In this document: piece by piece, positions 1-10,673 of the stretch | How positions within the stretch are numbered: position 1 is the first letter of the stretch | How the letters are laid out: each line of letters begins with the position of its first letter | NCBI GenBank assembly: GCA_905479135.1 | Contig: CAJQLJ010000032.1 | Location: 1 to 57,889 of the forward strand | Length of the DNA: 57,889 nt | Direction of reading: 5' to 3' | From: an uncultured Campylobacterales bacterium | GTDB lineage: Bacteria > Campylobacterota > Campylobacteria > Campylobacterales > Arcobacteraceae | Translations under genes and position numbers: made by a program | The notes under the pieces: model-generated | Seen by the model: the letters and a program-made list of their open reading frames with translations, nothing else | What the model was told of the DNA's origin: nothing | The model's database searches: none

Positions 1-73
1 TTTCAAAAAAATCTTTTCCCATCCCTACAGTTTGAGAACCTTGTCCGGGGAAAATAAAAGCAACTTTTTTCAT
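1..73 (-). CDS. fabD: Malonyl-CoA:ACP transacylase FabD, N-terminal fragment
   Basis: Only the first 24 codons lie in the window; the gene runs off the left edge. They read MKKVAFIFPGQGSQTVGMGK and then DFFE, with the FPGQGSQ..GMG signature that opens FabD and other acyl-transferase domains. FabD moves malonyl groups from CoA to acyl carrier protein in fatty-acid synthesis. Finding it downstream of slyD fits the conserved Campylobacterota order tol-pal-slyD-fabD. The signature is short but very specific. Other acyltransferase families with the same N-terminus are less likely in this context. Confidence 0.85.
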   Translation of the reverse strand, partial: MKKVAFIFPGQGSQTVGMGKDFFE

Positions 74-160
74 TATAATACCTCATATAATTAAATTTTT
101 TAATTTTTAGTCTCTTTTAAAACTATTTGTTAAAGTTAAAATCATAACCCTAAAAAATAA

Positions 161-194
161 TTTTGCCCAAGTGCATAAATACACTTGGGCAAAA
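161..194 (-). terminator. Intrinsic terminator after slyD
   Basis: A 13-bp perfect inverted repeat (TTTTGCCCAAGTG at 161-173 and its complement at 182-194) has an 8-base loop and is flanked by A/T runs on both sides. It lies between the slyD stop and the fabD start. It should end the long tol-pal/slyD transcript, so fabD probably has its own promoter in the AT-rich 75-160 stretch. Nothing else is visible in this 173-base gap. Confidence 0.8.
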
Positions 195-246
195 AAATAG
201 TGATTATTTGTAATTATTAATATATATTTTGCTAACCTAGCAACTA

Positions 247-786
247 TTAATTACAACCACATCCACCAGATTGTGCAGGTGCAGCTTCTGATGAACCTCC
301 ACCACAACAACCACTACTCATAGCAGCCATACCACCAACAACACCAGTTTGAATTTCTTCTTCACTAGCGTCTCTTAATGATAAAATAGTAACAGAGAAC
401 ATTAAAGATTTACCAGCCATTGGGTGGTTATAATCAATAGTAACTTCTTTATCATCAAATGATTTAACTAAAACTTGAACAGTTTCACCTTGTTCACCAG
501 TCCCATATAAAGACATACCTTCTGCTAATTCAATACCAGCAAATTGCTCTGTTGGTAAAACTTGAACAGCTTCTTCATTGTACTCACCATAACCATCTTT
601 TGGTTCTACTAATACATCTGCTGATTCATTTGCAGACATAGTTTCAACTTTTGCTTCTAAACCTGGAATAATTTGACCTTTTCCAGTAATAAATTCTAAA
701 GGTGCTTGACCTAAATTAGTGTCTAATTGATCACCAGTTTTAGCATCTTTAAGATTATATTCGATTCCAATAACTTTATTTGACAT
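247..786 (-). CDS. slyD: SlyD-type FKBP peptidyl-prolyl isomerase with Cys-rich tail
   Basis: This is a 179-residue cytoplasmic prolyl cis-trans isomerase and chaperone. The FKBP half starts with IEYNLKDAKTG and contains GKGQIIPGLE. An inserted chaperone (IF) segment follows, and the FKBP fold closes around NHPMAGKSLMF, the typical SlyD arrangement. The last ~25 residues are rich in Gly and Cys (SSGCCGGGSS, GGCGCN), a likely metal-binding tail. In E. coli the SlyD tail is His-rich and supplies nickel for hydrogenase maturation; a similar metal role here is inference. A good ribosome site (AAGGA) precedes the ATG. It is the last gene before a terminator and lies 23 bases after cpoB. Confidence 0.9.
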   Translation of the reverse strand: MSNKVIGIEYNLKDAKTGDQLDTNLGQAPLEFITGKGQIIPGLEAKVETMSANESADVLVEPKDGYGEYNEEAVQVLPTEQFAGIELAEGMSLYGTGEQGETVQVLVKSFDDKEVTIDYNHPMAGKSLMFSVTILSLRDASEEEIQTGVVGGMAAMSSGCCGGGSSEAAPAQSGGCGCN

Positions 787-809
787 AAACGTTCCTTTTT
801 ATTAATTTT

Positions 810-1781
810 TTATAATTTTGATAAATTCTTCTGTGCAGTTTTAGACTCAGATGAACTAGGGTAAAGATCAATTAAAGTAGTGTAAAAACTTCTTGCATTA
901 TCTTTATCTTTTATCTTTTCAAATGAGATAGCACTGTGCAATAATAATGTAGGCATGTAAGCTGCTTGATCATAAAGAACAGCAGATTTTTTAAAATGAC
1001 TTATTGCAAGATCATATTTCTTTCTTACATACCACATTTCACCAAGGTAATAATTTCCCTCAGCTGGTTTATAATTTGCTTTTACAAGCGCTTCAAATTT
1101 TGGAATTGCTTTTGTAAAATATCTATTTTTGTAATTTTCTTTTGCACTTGCTGATAATGCAGGTTTGTTTGAAATATCTATTTTTGTAGATTTTTTTTCT
1201 TTTTTGACTGAAGCTGATTTAACACCAACAGCTTTTTTTAGAGCTTCGAATTCTGCTCTAGTAACAAACTGATTCATGTTAGTTTTCAATTCATTTTCAG
1301 AAATATATTGAGAGTTAATTTTATTAACTAATTTTGTAAGTTGTGAAATTGAAGATTTTAAAGAATTTATACTTTCACTAACTTCTCTATCAGTCTCTTC
1401 TTTCATAGTCAAAAGCTGTTCAGAAACAAGTTTTATCTCTTCAGTATCACTACTGTTTTTAGTAGCCATATCTGTAGATAATTCAACTTTCTTAATAATT
1501 TCATTCATTCTTAAAACTGTGGAGTTTAATTTTGAAGAATCACCTTCAAATATTGATTCCAAACCTTCAAGTCTTTTATTTAGGGAGTCAATTGTTAAAT
1601 TTACATCACTAAATTTTGAAGTTAAATTTCCTAATTTCTTTTTGTTATTAAGAATATGCTTTTCAGAAGAGTTTAATCCGTAAGGACTTTTTACATTTAA
1701 ATCACCCGCACCAAAAACTGAAACTTCAGCAGATACAGCAAATGTGCTAGTGATTAAAAAAGATAAAATATATTTATTCAT
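810..1781 (-). CDS. cpoB: Tol-Pal associated periplasmic protein CpoB/YbgF
   Basis: The 323-residue protein has a signal peptide (ending near SAEV), a long central region predicted as coiled coil (about residues 40-165, heptad-like Leu/Ile spacing), and C-terminal TPR-like repeats (about residues 205-323; YYLGEMWYVRKKYDLAI and a terminal YPSSSESKTAQKNL). This is the architecture of CpoB/YbgF, which links Tol-Pal constriction to peptidoglycan synthesis at the septum. It directly follows pal (4 bases), the usual position. The ribosome site is weak, suggesting translational coupling to pal. The coiled coil is longer than in E. coli CpoB (about 260 residues). Confidence 0.87.
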   Translation of the reverse strand: MNKYILSFLITSTFAVSAEVSVFGAGDLNVKSPYGLNSSEKHILNNKKKLGNLTSKFSDVNLTIDSLNKRLEGLESIFEGDSSKLNSTVLRMNEIIKKVELSTDMATKNSSDTEEIKLVSEQLLTMKEETDREVSESINSLKSSISQLTKLVNKINSQYISENELKTNMNQFVTRAEFEALKKAVGVKSASVKKEKKSTKIDISNKPALSASAKENYKNRYFTKAIPKFEALVKANYKPAEGNYYLGEMWYVRKKYDLAISHFKKSAVLYDQAAYMPTLLLHSAISFEKIKDKDNARSFYTTLIDLYPSSSESKTAQKNLSKL

Positions 1782-1785
1782 GAAA

Positions 1786-2337
1786 CTATTTAGTAAGAGC
1801 GTGCTCTACTCTTCTATTCTTTTGCCAACAAGCAGAAGTTTTTTCTGTACAAGTAGGATTACTTTCTCCTAATGTAACTAATGTAACATTAGCATTTACA
1901 CCATTGTTAATTAGGACATCTTTAACAACTTTTGCTCTTTTTAAACCTAATGCATAGTTATATTCATCAGTTCCCCATTCATCAGTGTTACCAGAAACTT
2001 TTATAGTTGAAGAAGTGTCTATAGCTGATAGTTTATTCGCATTATCCATAACAATTTCTTTCATAGAAGAAGTTAGATCATACTTATTAAAGTCAAAGTA
2101 TACGTTTTCAATTAATACTTTTTTACCATTGATAGTATAATAAATACCACTTTCAACTTGCTCATCTATTGAGAAAGAACCATCAACAATATTTGTTTCA
2201 GGAATTGTATTTAAAGCATCCTCTGAAGTAACTTGTTTTGGAGTATTATCAATAGTCATATCAACATTTTTTTCACTACAACCTGTTGTAAATAAAACAG
2301 ATGCAACGAGTAAAGAGTAAATAGTAATTTTTTTCAT
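1786..2337 (-). CDS. pal: Peptidoglycan-associated lipoprotein Pal
   Basis: The lipoprotein signal ends in a lipobox with Cys20 (FTTGC). The C-terminal OmpA-like peptidoglycan-binding domain (about residues 75-183) has the signature VSGNTDEWGTDEYNYALGL and the closing NRRVEHAL; the first motif binds meso-diaminopimelate in this family. Pal anchors the outer membrane to peptidoglycan and is the partner of TolB. It lies between tolB and cpoB with a clear AAGGA ribosome site. The segment between lipobox and OmpA domain (about residues 21-75) has no recognisable domain. Identity is very secure. Confidence 0.95.
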   Translation of the reverse strand: MKKITIYSLLVASVLFTTGCSEKNVDMTIDNTPKQVTSEDALNTIPETNIVDGSFSIDEQVESGIYYTINGKKVLIENVYFDFNKYDLTSSMKEIVMDNANKLSAIDTSSTIKVSGNTDEWGTDEYNYALGLKRAKVVKDVLINNGVNANVTLVTLGESNPTCTEKTSACWQKNRRVEHALTK

Positions 2338-2388
2338 AAATTTGTCCTTAAATTAAAAATTAGCTTATTCTACAAAATCATAACTTAA

Positions 2389-3660
2389 TTACCAATCAAT
2401 TGACTGAATTCTAGCATTTTTAGACGGAAATAAATACGATTTATTAAAGTTTAATCTTACAATACCAAGTGAACTAATTCCCCTGAATGTCTTTATAAAT
2501 AAAAGGGATTCTCCATCAGGAGAGAACTTTGGAAATTGATTAGTACCATTTGATGTTAATCTTTTTAAGTCATCAGATTTAGTAGACATCAAATAAAGAT
2601 TAAAAGACTTTTCTCCTAGTTCATTATTATTATCTTTACTTGCATAAACAATATTATTTTCAAATGAAGTAACTGAAGAATTATTTCTGCTATGATAGAC
2701 TAATTTTTCTACTCCTCTTGAATTAATACTTTTAGCGAAAATATTTGGACTTCCTAATCTATCTGAAACAAAAGCAATTCTTTTGTCATTTTCTATAAAT
2801 TGGCCTCCTACATCAATTCCGCTATATGTAGTAATTTTTGTCTTCATTTTTGTATTAATATCATAAGAATATATATCAGGTTGTCCTAATGGCGAAGCAG
2901 TAATCAATATTTTTGAACCGTCATCACTTACATCTGAACATGCAATCATACCATCTGAACTCATAATAATATTTTTATTTCTATTATAAATATTTAATTT
3001 TACAAGTGTTGGTTTATCATAATTATATGATGTGTAATAAATACTCTTTTGATCACTACTTGCCCACTTAGGAAAAATATTTAATCCACCACTAACAATT
3101 GCTTTTTTAAATGTTAAAGTATAATCACTAATCATAATATCAGCTTTTCCAGCATCTTTATATACTGAATAAATTACAAATTTGTCCATCCAACTAATAC
3201 TTGGAGCTTTAAAATAATCATTAATTGAAATTGCAGTTCTATGAGCTAAAAATGGAAACCTATCTTCTTTTGATGTTGAAAAATTTTTTTCTAAAATCAT
3301 AGCTTGAGCATTTATATCATATAACTTTGTAAGTAAACTATATCCACCAGTTTGATTTTTAATAGCTGATAAATTTAAATATAAATCAACATTTTGATTT
3401 GTTAATATATTTAAATCTGGTGATTCATAATAGTTTTTATTATGTTGTACATCTAATACTTGAAAATGTCCACTTATTTTTAAATCTTTAGATAATAAGT
3501 TTTTTATTTTATTTAATGTAGAAACCTCTGCTGTGTCATTTGCTATTGAAACTAATATTTTTGGTAAAGTATTTGCTTTCTTAATAATCTCAAGTTTTGC
3601 ATCTATAGCTGCAAAAGCTGAAGTTATCAACAATACAGTTATTAATAGTAATTTTTTCAT
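2389..3660 (-). CDS. tolB: Tol-Pal periplasmic protein TolB
   Basis: The 423-residue periplasmic protein has an N-terminal signal (MKKLLLITVLLITSAFA), a TolB_N domain and then a beta-propeller of WD40/PD40-like repeats, seen in GGQFIENDKRIAFVSDRLGSP-type and FPKFSPDGESLLF segments. TolB bridges Pal and TolA. Two ATGs are possible: 3666 overlaps the tolA stop (ATGA) but sits directly against AAAGG; the second, at 3660, has AAAGG six bases upstream and is preferred. It is translationally coupled to tolA in the tolQRAB-pal-cpoB operon. Confidence 0.95.
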   Translation of the reverse strand: MKKLLLITVLLITSAFAAIDAKLEIIKKANTLPKILVSIANDTAEVSTLNKIKNLLSKDLKISGHFQVLDVQHNKNYYESPDLNILTNQNVDLYLNLSAIKNQTGGYSLLTKLYDINAQAMILEKNFSTSKEDRFPFLAHRTAISINDYFKAPSISWMDKFVIYSVYKDAGKADIMISDYTLTFKKAIVSGGLNIFPKWASSDQKSIYYTSYNYDKPTLVKLNIYNRNKNIIMSSDGMIACSDVSDDGSKILITASPLGQPDIYSYDINTKMKTKITTYSGIDVGGQFIENDKRIAFVSDRLGSPNIFAKSINSRGVEKLVYHSRNNSSVTSFENNIVYASKDNNNELGEKSFNLYLMSTKSDDLKRLTSNGTNQFPKFSPDGESLLFIKTFRGISSLGIVRLNFNKSYLFPSKNARIQSIDW

Positions 3661-3662
3661 AA

Positions 3663-4400
3663 TCATCCTTTTGATTTAAAGTCAACGTTAATTTGGACTT
3701 CTTTACTCTTTTTAGGTTTAGGATATATTATACTTTTTTGTTCATCTAAAAAAGCTTTTAATGAAATATCAAAATCATTATTTCCTGAATATTTAGTGAA
3801 CCTATAATCAAAATTTCCATCAGGACTGATTGTCACAAGTATAGTAGCTATTAAACCGTCCTCCCTTATTAAAGGAATCCACACATCTAATAGTGCAGAA
3901 ATTTGAGAAAAGTATTCGTCACTTTCTTTGCTTTTACTTTTACTAGAGCTACTAACATTAGTTGTTGTTTTTTTATCATTTAGTAGTTTGTCAAGTTTTA
4001 CATTTGATGATTTTTTTTGTTTTTCGAATTTTGATTTAAATCTTTTAGGATCAATAGATTTAATAACTTTATTTACTTCTTTTTTTGCAACTTTTGTAGA
4101 TTTTGTACTTACATTTGCAAATAATGACTTTAAATCAGGTTTTTTTTCTTGACTTTTAGAAGCAGACTTTTTTATTACTTCTTCTTTTTCTTCTTGCTTT
4201 TTCTTATCTTCTTTTTTTTCTATTCTTTTTTTATCACTTTTTTCAACGATTACATCAAGCTCTAATATTGTAACTTTTGTTTGTGAAGTGTATTTTTTAA
4301 CAGGAGGTGTACTTATATAGTAAACAACTATTAAACATAAAAAAATATAAAAAGAAAAAGACAATATTCCTGTAATTAAAAGAGATGAGTTTTTTTGCAT
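3663..4400 (-). CDS. tolA: TolA-like inner-membrane protein (TonB/TolA C-terminal domain)
   Basis: The 245-residue protein has one membrane segment (about residues 8-28), a long charged middle (about 50-150) dominated by Lys, Glu and Ser, and a compact C-terminal domain (about 160-240) with the energy-transducer pattern WIPLIREDGLIATILVTISPDG. It spans the periplasm and passes proton-motive force from TolQR to TolB/Pal. Sequence alone cannot fully separate TolA from TonB, but position between tolR and tolB makes TolA the clear choice. The Lys-rich linker is shorter than in E. coli TolA. Confidence 0.88.
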   Translation of the reverse strand: MQKNSSLLITGILSFSFYIFLCLIVVYYISTPPVKKYTSQTKVTILELDVIVEKSDKKRIEKKEDKKKQEEKEEVIKKSASKSQEKKPDLKSLFANVSTKSTKVAKKEVNKVIKSIDPKRFKSKFEKQKKSSNVKLDKLLNDKKTTTNVSSSSKSKSKESDEYFSQISALLDVWIPLIREDGLIATILVTISPDGNFDYRFTKYSGNNDFDISLKAFLDEQKSIIYPKPKKSKEVQINVDFKSKG

Positions 4401-4403
4401 GAA

Positions 4404-4793
4404 TTAACCATCAGTAACTAAAGCAACTTTAAAAAATCCAGATTCTTTTACTGATTTTAAAACAAATATAATATCATCATATACTAAAGATTTATCTGCT
4501 CGTATATGTACAGGAGTATTTTTGTCTTTTCCATTAACAAATAGTAAAAAACTATCAGGAAAATTTGCAATATCATACTTTTTCTTATCTATAATAACTA
4601 TTCTATTTTTATCGATTTGAATGTCAATTTTTTTGAATTCTGTAACTTGTCTTGATTTACTTCCCTTTGGAAGATTGATTGATTCTTCATAATTAATAAC
4701 AGGAGCAGTTACCATTAGTATTGCTAGTAATACTAGCATTACATCAACTAATGGGGTAATATTTAAATCTGGTTTTTGATTAAAATCATACAC
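4404..4793 (-). CDS. tolR: TolR/ExbD-family proton-channel protein
   Basis: This is a 129-residue ExbD/TolR protein. A short cytoplasmic N-terminus carries the family motif PDLNITPLVDVMLVLL, where the Asp in the membrane helix (about residues 16-36) is the proton-carrying residue. A periplasmic domain (about 45-129) follows. It pairs with TolQ to energise TolA. The start is GTG, with AAGG ten bases upstream at the end of tolQ; an ATG two bases further on is out of frame. The tolR-tolA gap is three bases, so the genes are coupled. Confidence 0.92.
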   Translation of the reverse strand: MYDFNQKPDLNITPLVDVMLVLLAILMVTAPVINYEESINLPKGSKSRQVTEFKKIDIQIDKNRIVIIDKKKYDIANFPDSFLLFVNGKDKNTPVHIRADKSLVYDDIIFVLKSVKESGFFKVALVTDG

Positions 4794-4798
4794 GTAGA

Positions 4799-5359
4799 CT
4801 AACCCTTAGCAATTAATATTTGAGATTGTGCCTTAATATAAGTATTTAGTTCATAAACTTTTCTTACAATAATTTGGTGAAAAGTGTATGCAAAAATTGC
4901 CACAAAAATACCAGCTGCTGTAGCTATAAGTGCTTCTGAAATAGCAGGAGCAATTACTGAAAATGCAACTTTTGATTCAGTTGAAAATGCTGCAAAAGAT
5001 TCTAATATTCCTACAACCGTACCAAATAAACCAATAAAAGGTGCTGTAGATGAGATTATTGCTAACCAAGATACGCCAACACTGGCTTCTTTAATAATAT
5101 TAAGTTCGCATGCATTGAGTAATTCTTTTGAATTTGTATTATTAGCACATTTATTTAGTGCTGATATAGGCAAGAATATAGCTTCTCGTGAAGTTAAAGA
5201 TTCTAATGATTTTTCTTCATTTTTTATCAGTGTATTAAGTGCAGAATATCTATATAAGAAAATCCATACAGTAATGATTAAGTAAATTGACAATAGCGCT
5301 AAAACTATATAAGTTATAGCACTACTATTCGTCAAATAATTTAGTATTGTATCTGTCAT
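4799..5359 (-). CDS. tolQ: TolQ/ExbB-family proton-channel protein
   Basis: The 186-residue inner-membrane protein has three hydrophobic helices: about residues 16-37, then two in the conserved block STAPFIGLFGTVVGIL ... APAISEALIATAAGIFVAI. These give the MotA/TolQ/ExbB signature. With TolR it forms the proton-driven motor of the Tol system. It is short relative to E. coli TolQ (230), as is usual in Campylobacterota, where these genes are often labelled exbB/exbD. The gene starts six bases after atpC with no strong ribosome site, so it is probably read through from the atp operon. Confidence 0.9.
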   Translation of the reverse strand: MTDTILNYLTNSSAITYIVLALLSIYLIITVWIFLYRYSALNTLIKNEEKSLESLTSREAIFLPISALNKCANNTNSKELLNACELNIIKEASVGVSWLAIISSTAPFIGLFGTVVGILESFAAFSTESKVAFSVIAPAISEALIATAAGIFVAIFAYTFHQIIVRKVYELNTYIKAQSQILIAKG

Positions 5360-5365
5360 AAGCTT

Positions 5366-5743
5366 TTATGCAAATGAGTTAATTTTTGCTTCAACTGATG
5401 CAACAGAGATATTAGAATCTTTTACAGAATTAACTAATACTTTCGCAGCTTCAATATTTTTAGCAATCATTGAATCTTGTCCTGAAGTTAATGCAATTGC
5501 ACCATCAGCTAGAACGTCAACTGAATTTTCATCTACTTTGACATGTCCCCAATTTATGGCAACAGCTTCTGTAGAATCAGCTTTTTCAATAATAATTACA
5601 CCAACTGTTAGTGAAGAAACTAACGATGAATGTCCTGCTAAAACTCCGAACTCTCCCTCTTTACCAGGAAGAGTCACAGTTTTTACATCATCGTTAAATA
5701 TTTCTCCATTAGGTGTAACTATTGATAATTTAATTGTATCCAT
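5366..5743 (-). CDS. atpC: F1 ATP synthase epsilon subunit
   Basis: The 125-residue protein begins DTIKLSIVTPNGEIF and has the epsilon beta-sandwich signature LPGKEGEFGVLAGHSSLVSSL. The C-terminal helical hairpin (about residues 88-125) is present. Epsilon joins gamma in the central stalk and can restrain ATP hydrolysis. It is the last atp gene of the operon, 19 bases after atpD and with an AAGG site, and is followed without terminator by tolQ. Confidence 0.95.
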   Translation of the reverse strand: MDTIKLSIVTPNGEIFNDDVKTVTLPGKEGEFGVLAGHSSLVSSLTVGVIIIEKADSTEAVAINWGHVKVDENSVDVLADGAIALTSGQDSMIAKNIEAAKVLVNSVKDSNISVASVEAKINSFA

Positions 5744-5762
5744 GTTATGCCTTAATGGTTAA

Positions 5763-7175
<1,413 letters not shown>

Positions 7176-8060
7176 TTATTTTAATGATTCAACACCACTG
7201 ATAATTTCTATCAGTTCTGTTGTAATTGCAGCTTGTCTAGCTTTGTTATATTCTACTGTTAACGAATCAACTTTCTCTTTTGCATTTTTAGTTGCAGCTT
7301 CCATTGCTTGCATTCTAGCAGAATGTTCAGCAGCTAAAGAGTCAATTAGAGCATAATACATATTGAAATCAATATATTTACCTGTTAATTCATTTAACAC
7401 TTCTTCGTCATCATCTGGTTCAATATTTAACATAGAACTTGCTTCTTTTACATCCACAGTATCTAAGCTAATTGGTAACAATTCTCTAACTCTAATTTCT
7501 TGAGCTAGCATGTTTAAGAATCCATTATAAACAACAACTACTTTATCAGTAACGTTATTGTTAAAGTCTTCTACAACATCGTTAATAAAATCAGCAGCTC
7601 TATCATACTCTGGTGCTGAAGATAAATCACTAACTGATTGGTGTAAACTTACACCTTGGAAGTTAAAGTAATCAACACCTTTTCTTCCAGCAGCTCTTAA
7701 TCTAACTTTTGTACCTTTTGCATTATAGTCTTCCATCATTTTACTAACAGTTTTAATTGTTGCCATATTAAAACCACCGCAAAGTCCCTTATCGGCAGTA
7801 ACAAAAACAATATCAACTGTTTTTGGATTATCATTTGAAACAAATGCTTTACCGATGTTTCCTTCGTCTTGAACTTTGCTAACTCTAGTAGCGATATCAG
7901 AAAGAACATCATTTATCTTACCTGCATAACTTCTCGCTTGTTCAGACAATTGTCTAGTTCGCGTTAGTTTTGCAGAAGATACAAGCTTCATAGCTTTAGT
8001 TGTCTTCTGAGTGTTTTTCACACTACCAATTTGTAATTTAATCTCTTTTAAGTTAGCCAT
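7176..8060 (-). CDS. atpG: F1 ATP synthase gamma subunit
   Basis: At 294 residues it has the expected gamma length. It starts ANLKEIKLQIGSVKNTQKTTKAM, carries the globular-domain motif FVTADKGLCGGFN, and ends with the C-terminal helix MQAMEAATKNAKEK ... ITTELIEIISG. These N- and C-terminal helices form the rotating coiled coil inside the alpha3beta3 ring. Its place between atpA (10 bases upstream) and atpD is canonical. Confidence 0.97.
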   Translation of the reverse strand: MANLKEIKLQIGSVKNTQKTTKAMKLVSSAKLTRTRQLSEQARSYAGKINDVLSDIATRVSKVQDEGNIGKAFVSNDNPKTVDIVFVTADKGLCGGFNMATIKTVSKMMEDYNAKGTKVRLRAAGRKGVDYFNFQGVSLHQSVSDLSSAPEYDRAADFINDVVEDFNNNVTDKVVVVYNGFLNMLAQEIRVRELLPISLDTVDVKEASSMLNIEPDDDEEVLNELTGKYIDFNMYYALIDSLAAEHSARMQAMEAATKNAKEKVDSLTVEYNKARQAAITTELIEIISGVESLK

Positions 8061-8070
8061 TAACTAATCC

Positions 8071-9588
8071 TTAGTTTGCACTAAATACAGTTTTAAATTC
8101 TTCTAATGCAGCTTTTAAGTCTGCTTCAGTTTCATCATCTATCTTTTTCTTTGATCTAATTGCATCTAAAATATTAGTATATTTTTGTTCGAAGAATGCA
8201 TGTAACTCACCTTCAAATTTAACTACATCTTCAACAGCAACATCATTTAAATAACCTTTTGTACCAGCGTAAAGAATAACAATTTGTTTTTCAATTACTA
8301 AAGGAGCGTTAACACCTTGTTTAAGTACTTCAACCATTCTTTGACCAAGTTCAAGTTCTTTTCTTGTAGCTTCATCAAGATCAGATGCGAACTGTGCGAA
8401 TGCTTCTAACTCTCTAAATTGTGCTAAAGATAATTTTAAAGTACCAGCAACTTGCTTAGTAGCTTTAATTTGTGCAGCTCCACCAACTCTTGAAACTGAT
8501 AAACCAACATTAATTGCAGGTCTAATTCCTGAGTTAAACAGGTTAGTTTCTAAGAAAATTTGTCCATCTGTAATAGAAATTACGTTTGTTGGAATATATG
8601 CAGCAACATCTCCTGCTTGTGTTTCAATGATTGGTAATGCAGTCATAGACCCAGCACCATTTTCATCTGACATTTTTGCAGCTCTTTCAAGTAATCTTGA
8701 GTGTAGGTAGAATACATCCCCTGGGAATGCTTCTCGACCTGGAGGACGTCTAAGTAATAATGACATTTCTCTATATGCAACAGCATGTTTAGTTAAATCA
8801 TCATATACAATTAATGCATGTTGTGCGTTATCTCTAAAGTACTCACCAATTGTAACACCTGTATATGGTGCTAAGAATTGTAAAGCAGAAGAATCAGCAG
8901 CACCAGCATTAACAATAATAGTATAATCCATTGCTCCAGCTTCTTCTAGTGTTCTTACAACAGTAGCAACAGTAGATGCTTTTTGTCCAATTGCAACATA
9001 AATACAAGTAACACCTTGATCTTTTTGATTAAGGATTGTATCAATAGCAACTGTAGATTTACCAGTTTGTCTATCACCAATAATAAGCTCTCTTTGTCCA
9101 CGTCCAATTGGAACAAGTGCATCAATTGCTTTAATACCAGTTTGTAATGGTTCATGAACTGATTTTCTAGCCATGATTCCAGGAGCTTTTTCTTCAACTA
9201 ATCTTGATTCAGTTGATTCAATTGCACCTTTACCATCAATAGGTTCACCAAGAGCATTTACAACTCTTCCTTTCATTGCCTCACCTACAGGAGTAGATAA
9301 TAAAGAACCAAGTCTTTTACAAGAACTTCCTTCTCTTAATCCATCACCCTTACCAAGTACAACTACACCTACAGAAGCTTCTTCTAAGTTTAATGTAAGA
9401 CCTCTGTCTCCATTTTCAAACTCAACAATCTCACCAGCCATAACATTCTTTAGACCGTAAACTTGAGCAACACCATCTGCGTAAGAGATGATTTTACCAG
9501 TTTCATTTACATCTACATTTAATTCAAAGTTATCAATTCTTTCTTTTATGATCGAACTGATTTCATCAGCTTGAATTTTTGTACCCAT
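8071..9588 (-). CDS. atpA: F1 ATP synthase alpha subunit
   Basis: The 505-residue protein has the regulatory P-loop [15 protein letters not shown] near residue 170, the conserved alpha arginine region around [17 protein letters not shown], and N- and C-terminal domains of normal size. Alpha alternates with beta in the F1 hexamer and binds nucleotide without hydrolysing it. A clear AAAGGAG ribosome site is present. Gene order is atpH-atpA-atpG. Confidence 0.98.
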   Translation of the reverse strand: MGTKIQADEISSIIKERIDNFELNVDVNETGKIISYADGVAQVYGLKNVMAGEIVEFENGDRGLTLNLEEASVGVVVLGKGDGLREGSSCKRLGSLLSTPVGEAMKGRVVNALGEPIDGKGAIESTESRLVEEKAPGIMARKSVHEPLQTGIKAIDALVPIGRGQRELIIGDRQTGKSTVAIDTILNQKDQGVTCIYVAIGQKASTVATVVRTLEEAGAMDYTIIVNAGAADSSALQFLAPYTGVTIGEYFRDNAQHALIVYDDLTKHAVAYREMSLLLRRPPGREAFPGDVFYLHSRLLERAAKMSDENGAGSMTALPIIETQAGDVAAYIPTNVISITDGQIFLETNLFNSGIRPAINVGLSVSRVGGAAQIKATKQVAGTLKLSLAQFRELEAFAQFASDLDEATRKELELGQRMVEVLKQGVNAPLVIEKQIVILYAGTKGYLNDVAVEDVVKFEGELHAFFEQKYTNILDAIRSKKKIDDETEADLKAALEEFKTVFSAN

Positions 9589-9610
9589 TCAATTTCTCCT
9601 TTGTTAAGTT

Positions 9611-10141
9611 CTAAACTGCTTGTAAAATATGATCAATCATTTGCGTCTTTAATCTTTCTTTTGAGAAAGAAATTTCAACACCTAATCCATCAATATCTAC
9701 TTTGATACCATCAAAATCACAAACGTTTTGTGATAAAGATAATTTAACATCAAATTTTTTACTAAATTGTTTTTCAATTGAAGAAACATAATCTTTCGAT
9801 AATTCTTCGTTTGTATAAACAACTCCAACATATGTATTATTCATTTTTGCAATTTGAACATTAAGTTCTGATGCAATAAACGGTAATATCTCTAATCTTC
9901 TTTTTTCACCAAGTAATTTAACAAAATTTGTTAAAGTTTTATCAGCATCTTTCACTAATGAAATAACTAATTCAACTTTTTTGCTATCACTTACTTCAGG
10001 AGAAGATATAATAGAGTTAAATTTTTCATCAGTAAATGCAGAAGACATAGTATTAAGGTTATTACTTATATCAGCAATACTTTCAACATTTCTTCCATCT
10101 ACTAATGCTTTAACATATTTTTTTGCTACTAAATCATTCAT
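9611..10141 (-). CDS. atpH: F1 ATP synthase delta subunit
   Basis: The 176-residue delta (OSCP-type) protein has an N-terminal helical domain starting MNDLVAKKYVKALVD and the C-terminal signature region ending DGIKVDIDGLGVEISFSKERL. Delta ties the top of F1 to the b/b' outer stalk. It starts one base after the atpF stop, indicating coupling, and lies upstream of atpA as expected. Confidence 0.93.
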   Translation of the reverse strand: MNDLVAKKYVKALVDGRNVESIADISNNLNTMSSAFTDEKFNSIISSPEVSDSKKVELVISLVKDADKTLTNFVKLLGEKRRLEILPFIASELNVQIAKMNNTYVGVVYTNEELSKDYVSSIEKQFSKKFDVKLSLSQNVCDFDGIKVDIDGLGVEISFSKERLKTQMIDHILQAV

Positions 10142-10142
10142 A

Positions 10143-10658
10143 TTAAGCTACCTTCTTTAAAACAATATTAACTAACTCATCTTGAGATAATTTTATATTG
10201 TCAGATTTTAGTAACTCTTCAAGAATTTCTGCAACAACTTCTTTTTTAGCTTTTGATGTTTCTACTTTAATCATTTCTTCTAAATTTCTTTCTAGATTAT
10301 TAATATCAGCAGCAACAGCTAATGATACTTTTTCTTTTACAGAATCAATATCAGCTTTTGCACTTTCAACTATTTCAGCTGCGATTTTACTTGCATCTTC
10401 AAGTTGTTTTTTAGCCTCATTTACTTTATCTTCAGAAGCTTTTAAAGTATCTTGTACTTTATCAAGTTCTGCTTGAATAGATAAAGATCTTTCAGCAAAA
10501 TATGCTTTAATTTTATCGGCAAGCAAATACCATAAAATTCCAGCAAAAATTATAAAGTTAACGGTTCTTTCAACAATATCTGTTTCAACCGCACCTTCGC
10601 CACTTGCAAACGATGCAACAGGAGCTAAAGCTAATCCAAGTAATAAAATTCTGTTCAT
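10143..10658 (-). CDS. atpF: F0 ATP synthase subunit b
   Basis: The 171-residue protein has an N-terminal hydrophobic part with a possible signal-like stretch (about 1-18) and a membrane helix (about 30-47, VNFIIFAGILWYLLADK), then a long charged helix predicted as coiled coil to the C-terminus. This is the outer-stalk b subunit. The extra N-terminal hydrophobic segment, with a possible cleavage site near FASGEG, is known from Campylobacterota and some other b subunits. A second b-type gene lies directly upstream, so the stalk is probably a b/b' heterodimer. Confidence 0.92.
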   Translation of the reverse strand: MNRILLLGLALAPVASFASGEGAVETDIVERTVNFIIFAGILWYLLADKIKAYFAERSLSIQAELDKVQDTLKASEDKVNEAKKQLEDASKIAAEIVESAKADIDSVKEKVSLAVAADINNLERNLEEMIKVETSKAKKEVVAEILEELLKSDNIKLSQDELVNIVLKKVA

Positions 10659-10673
10659 ATTTTCTAATCCCTT

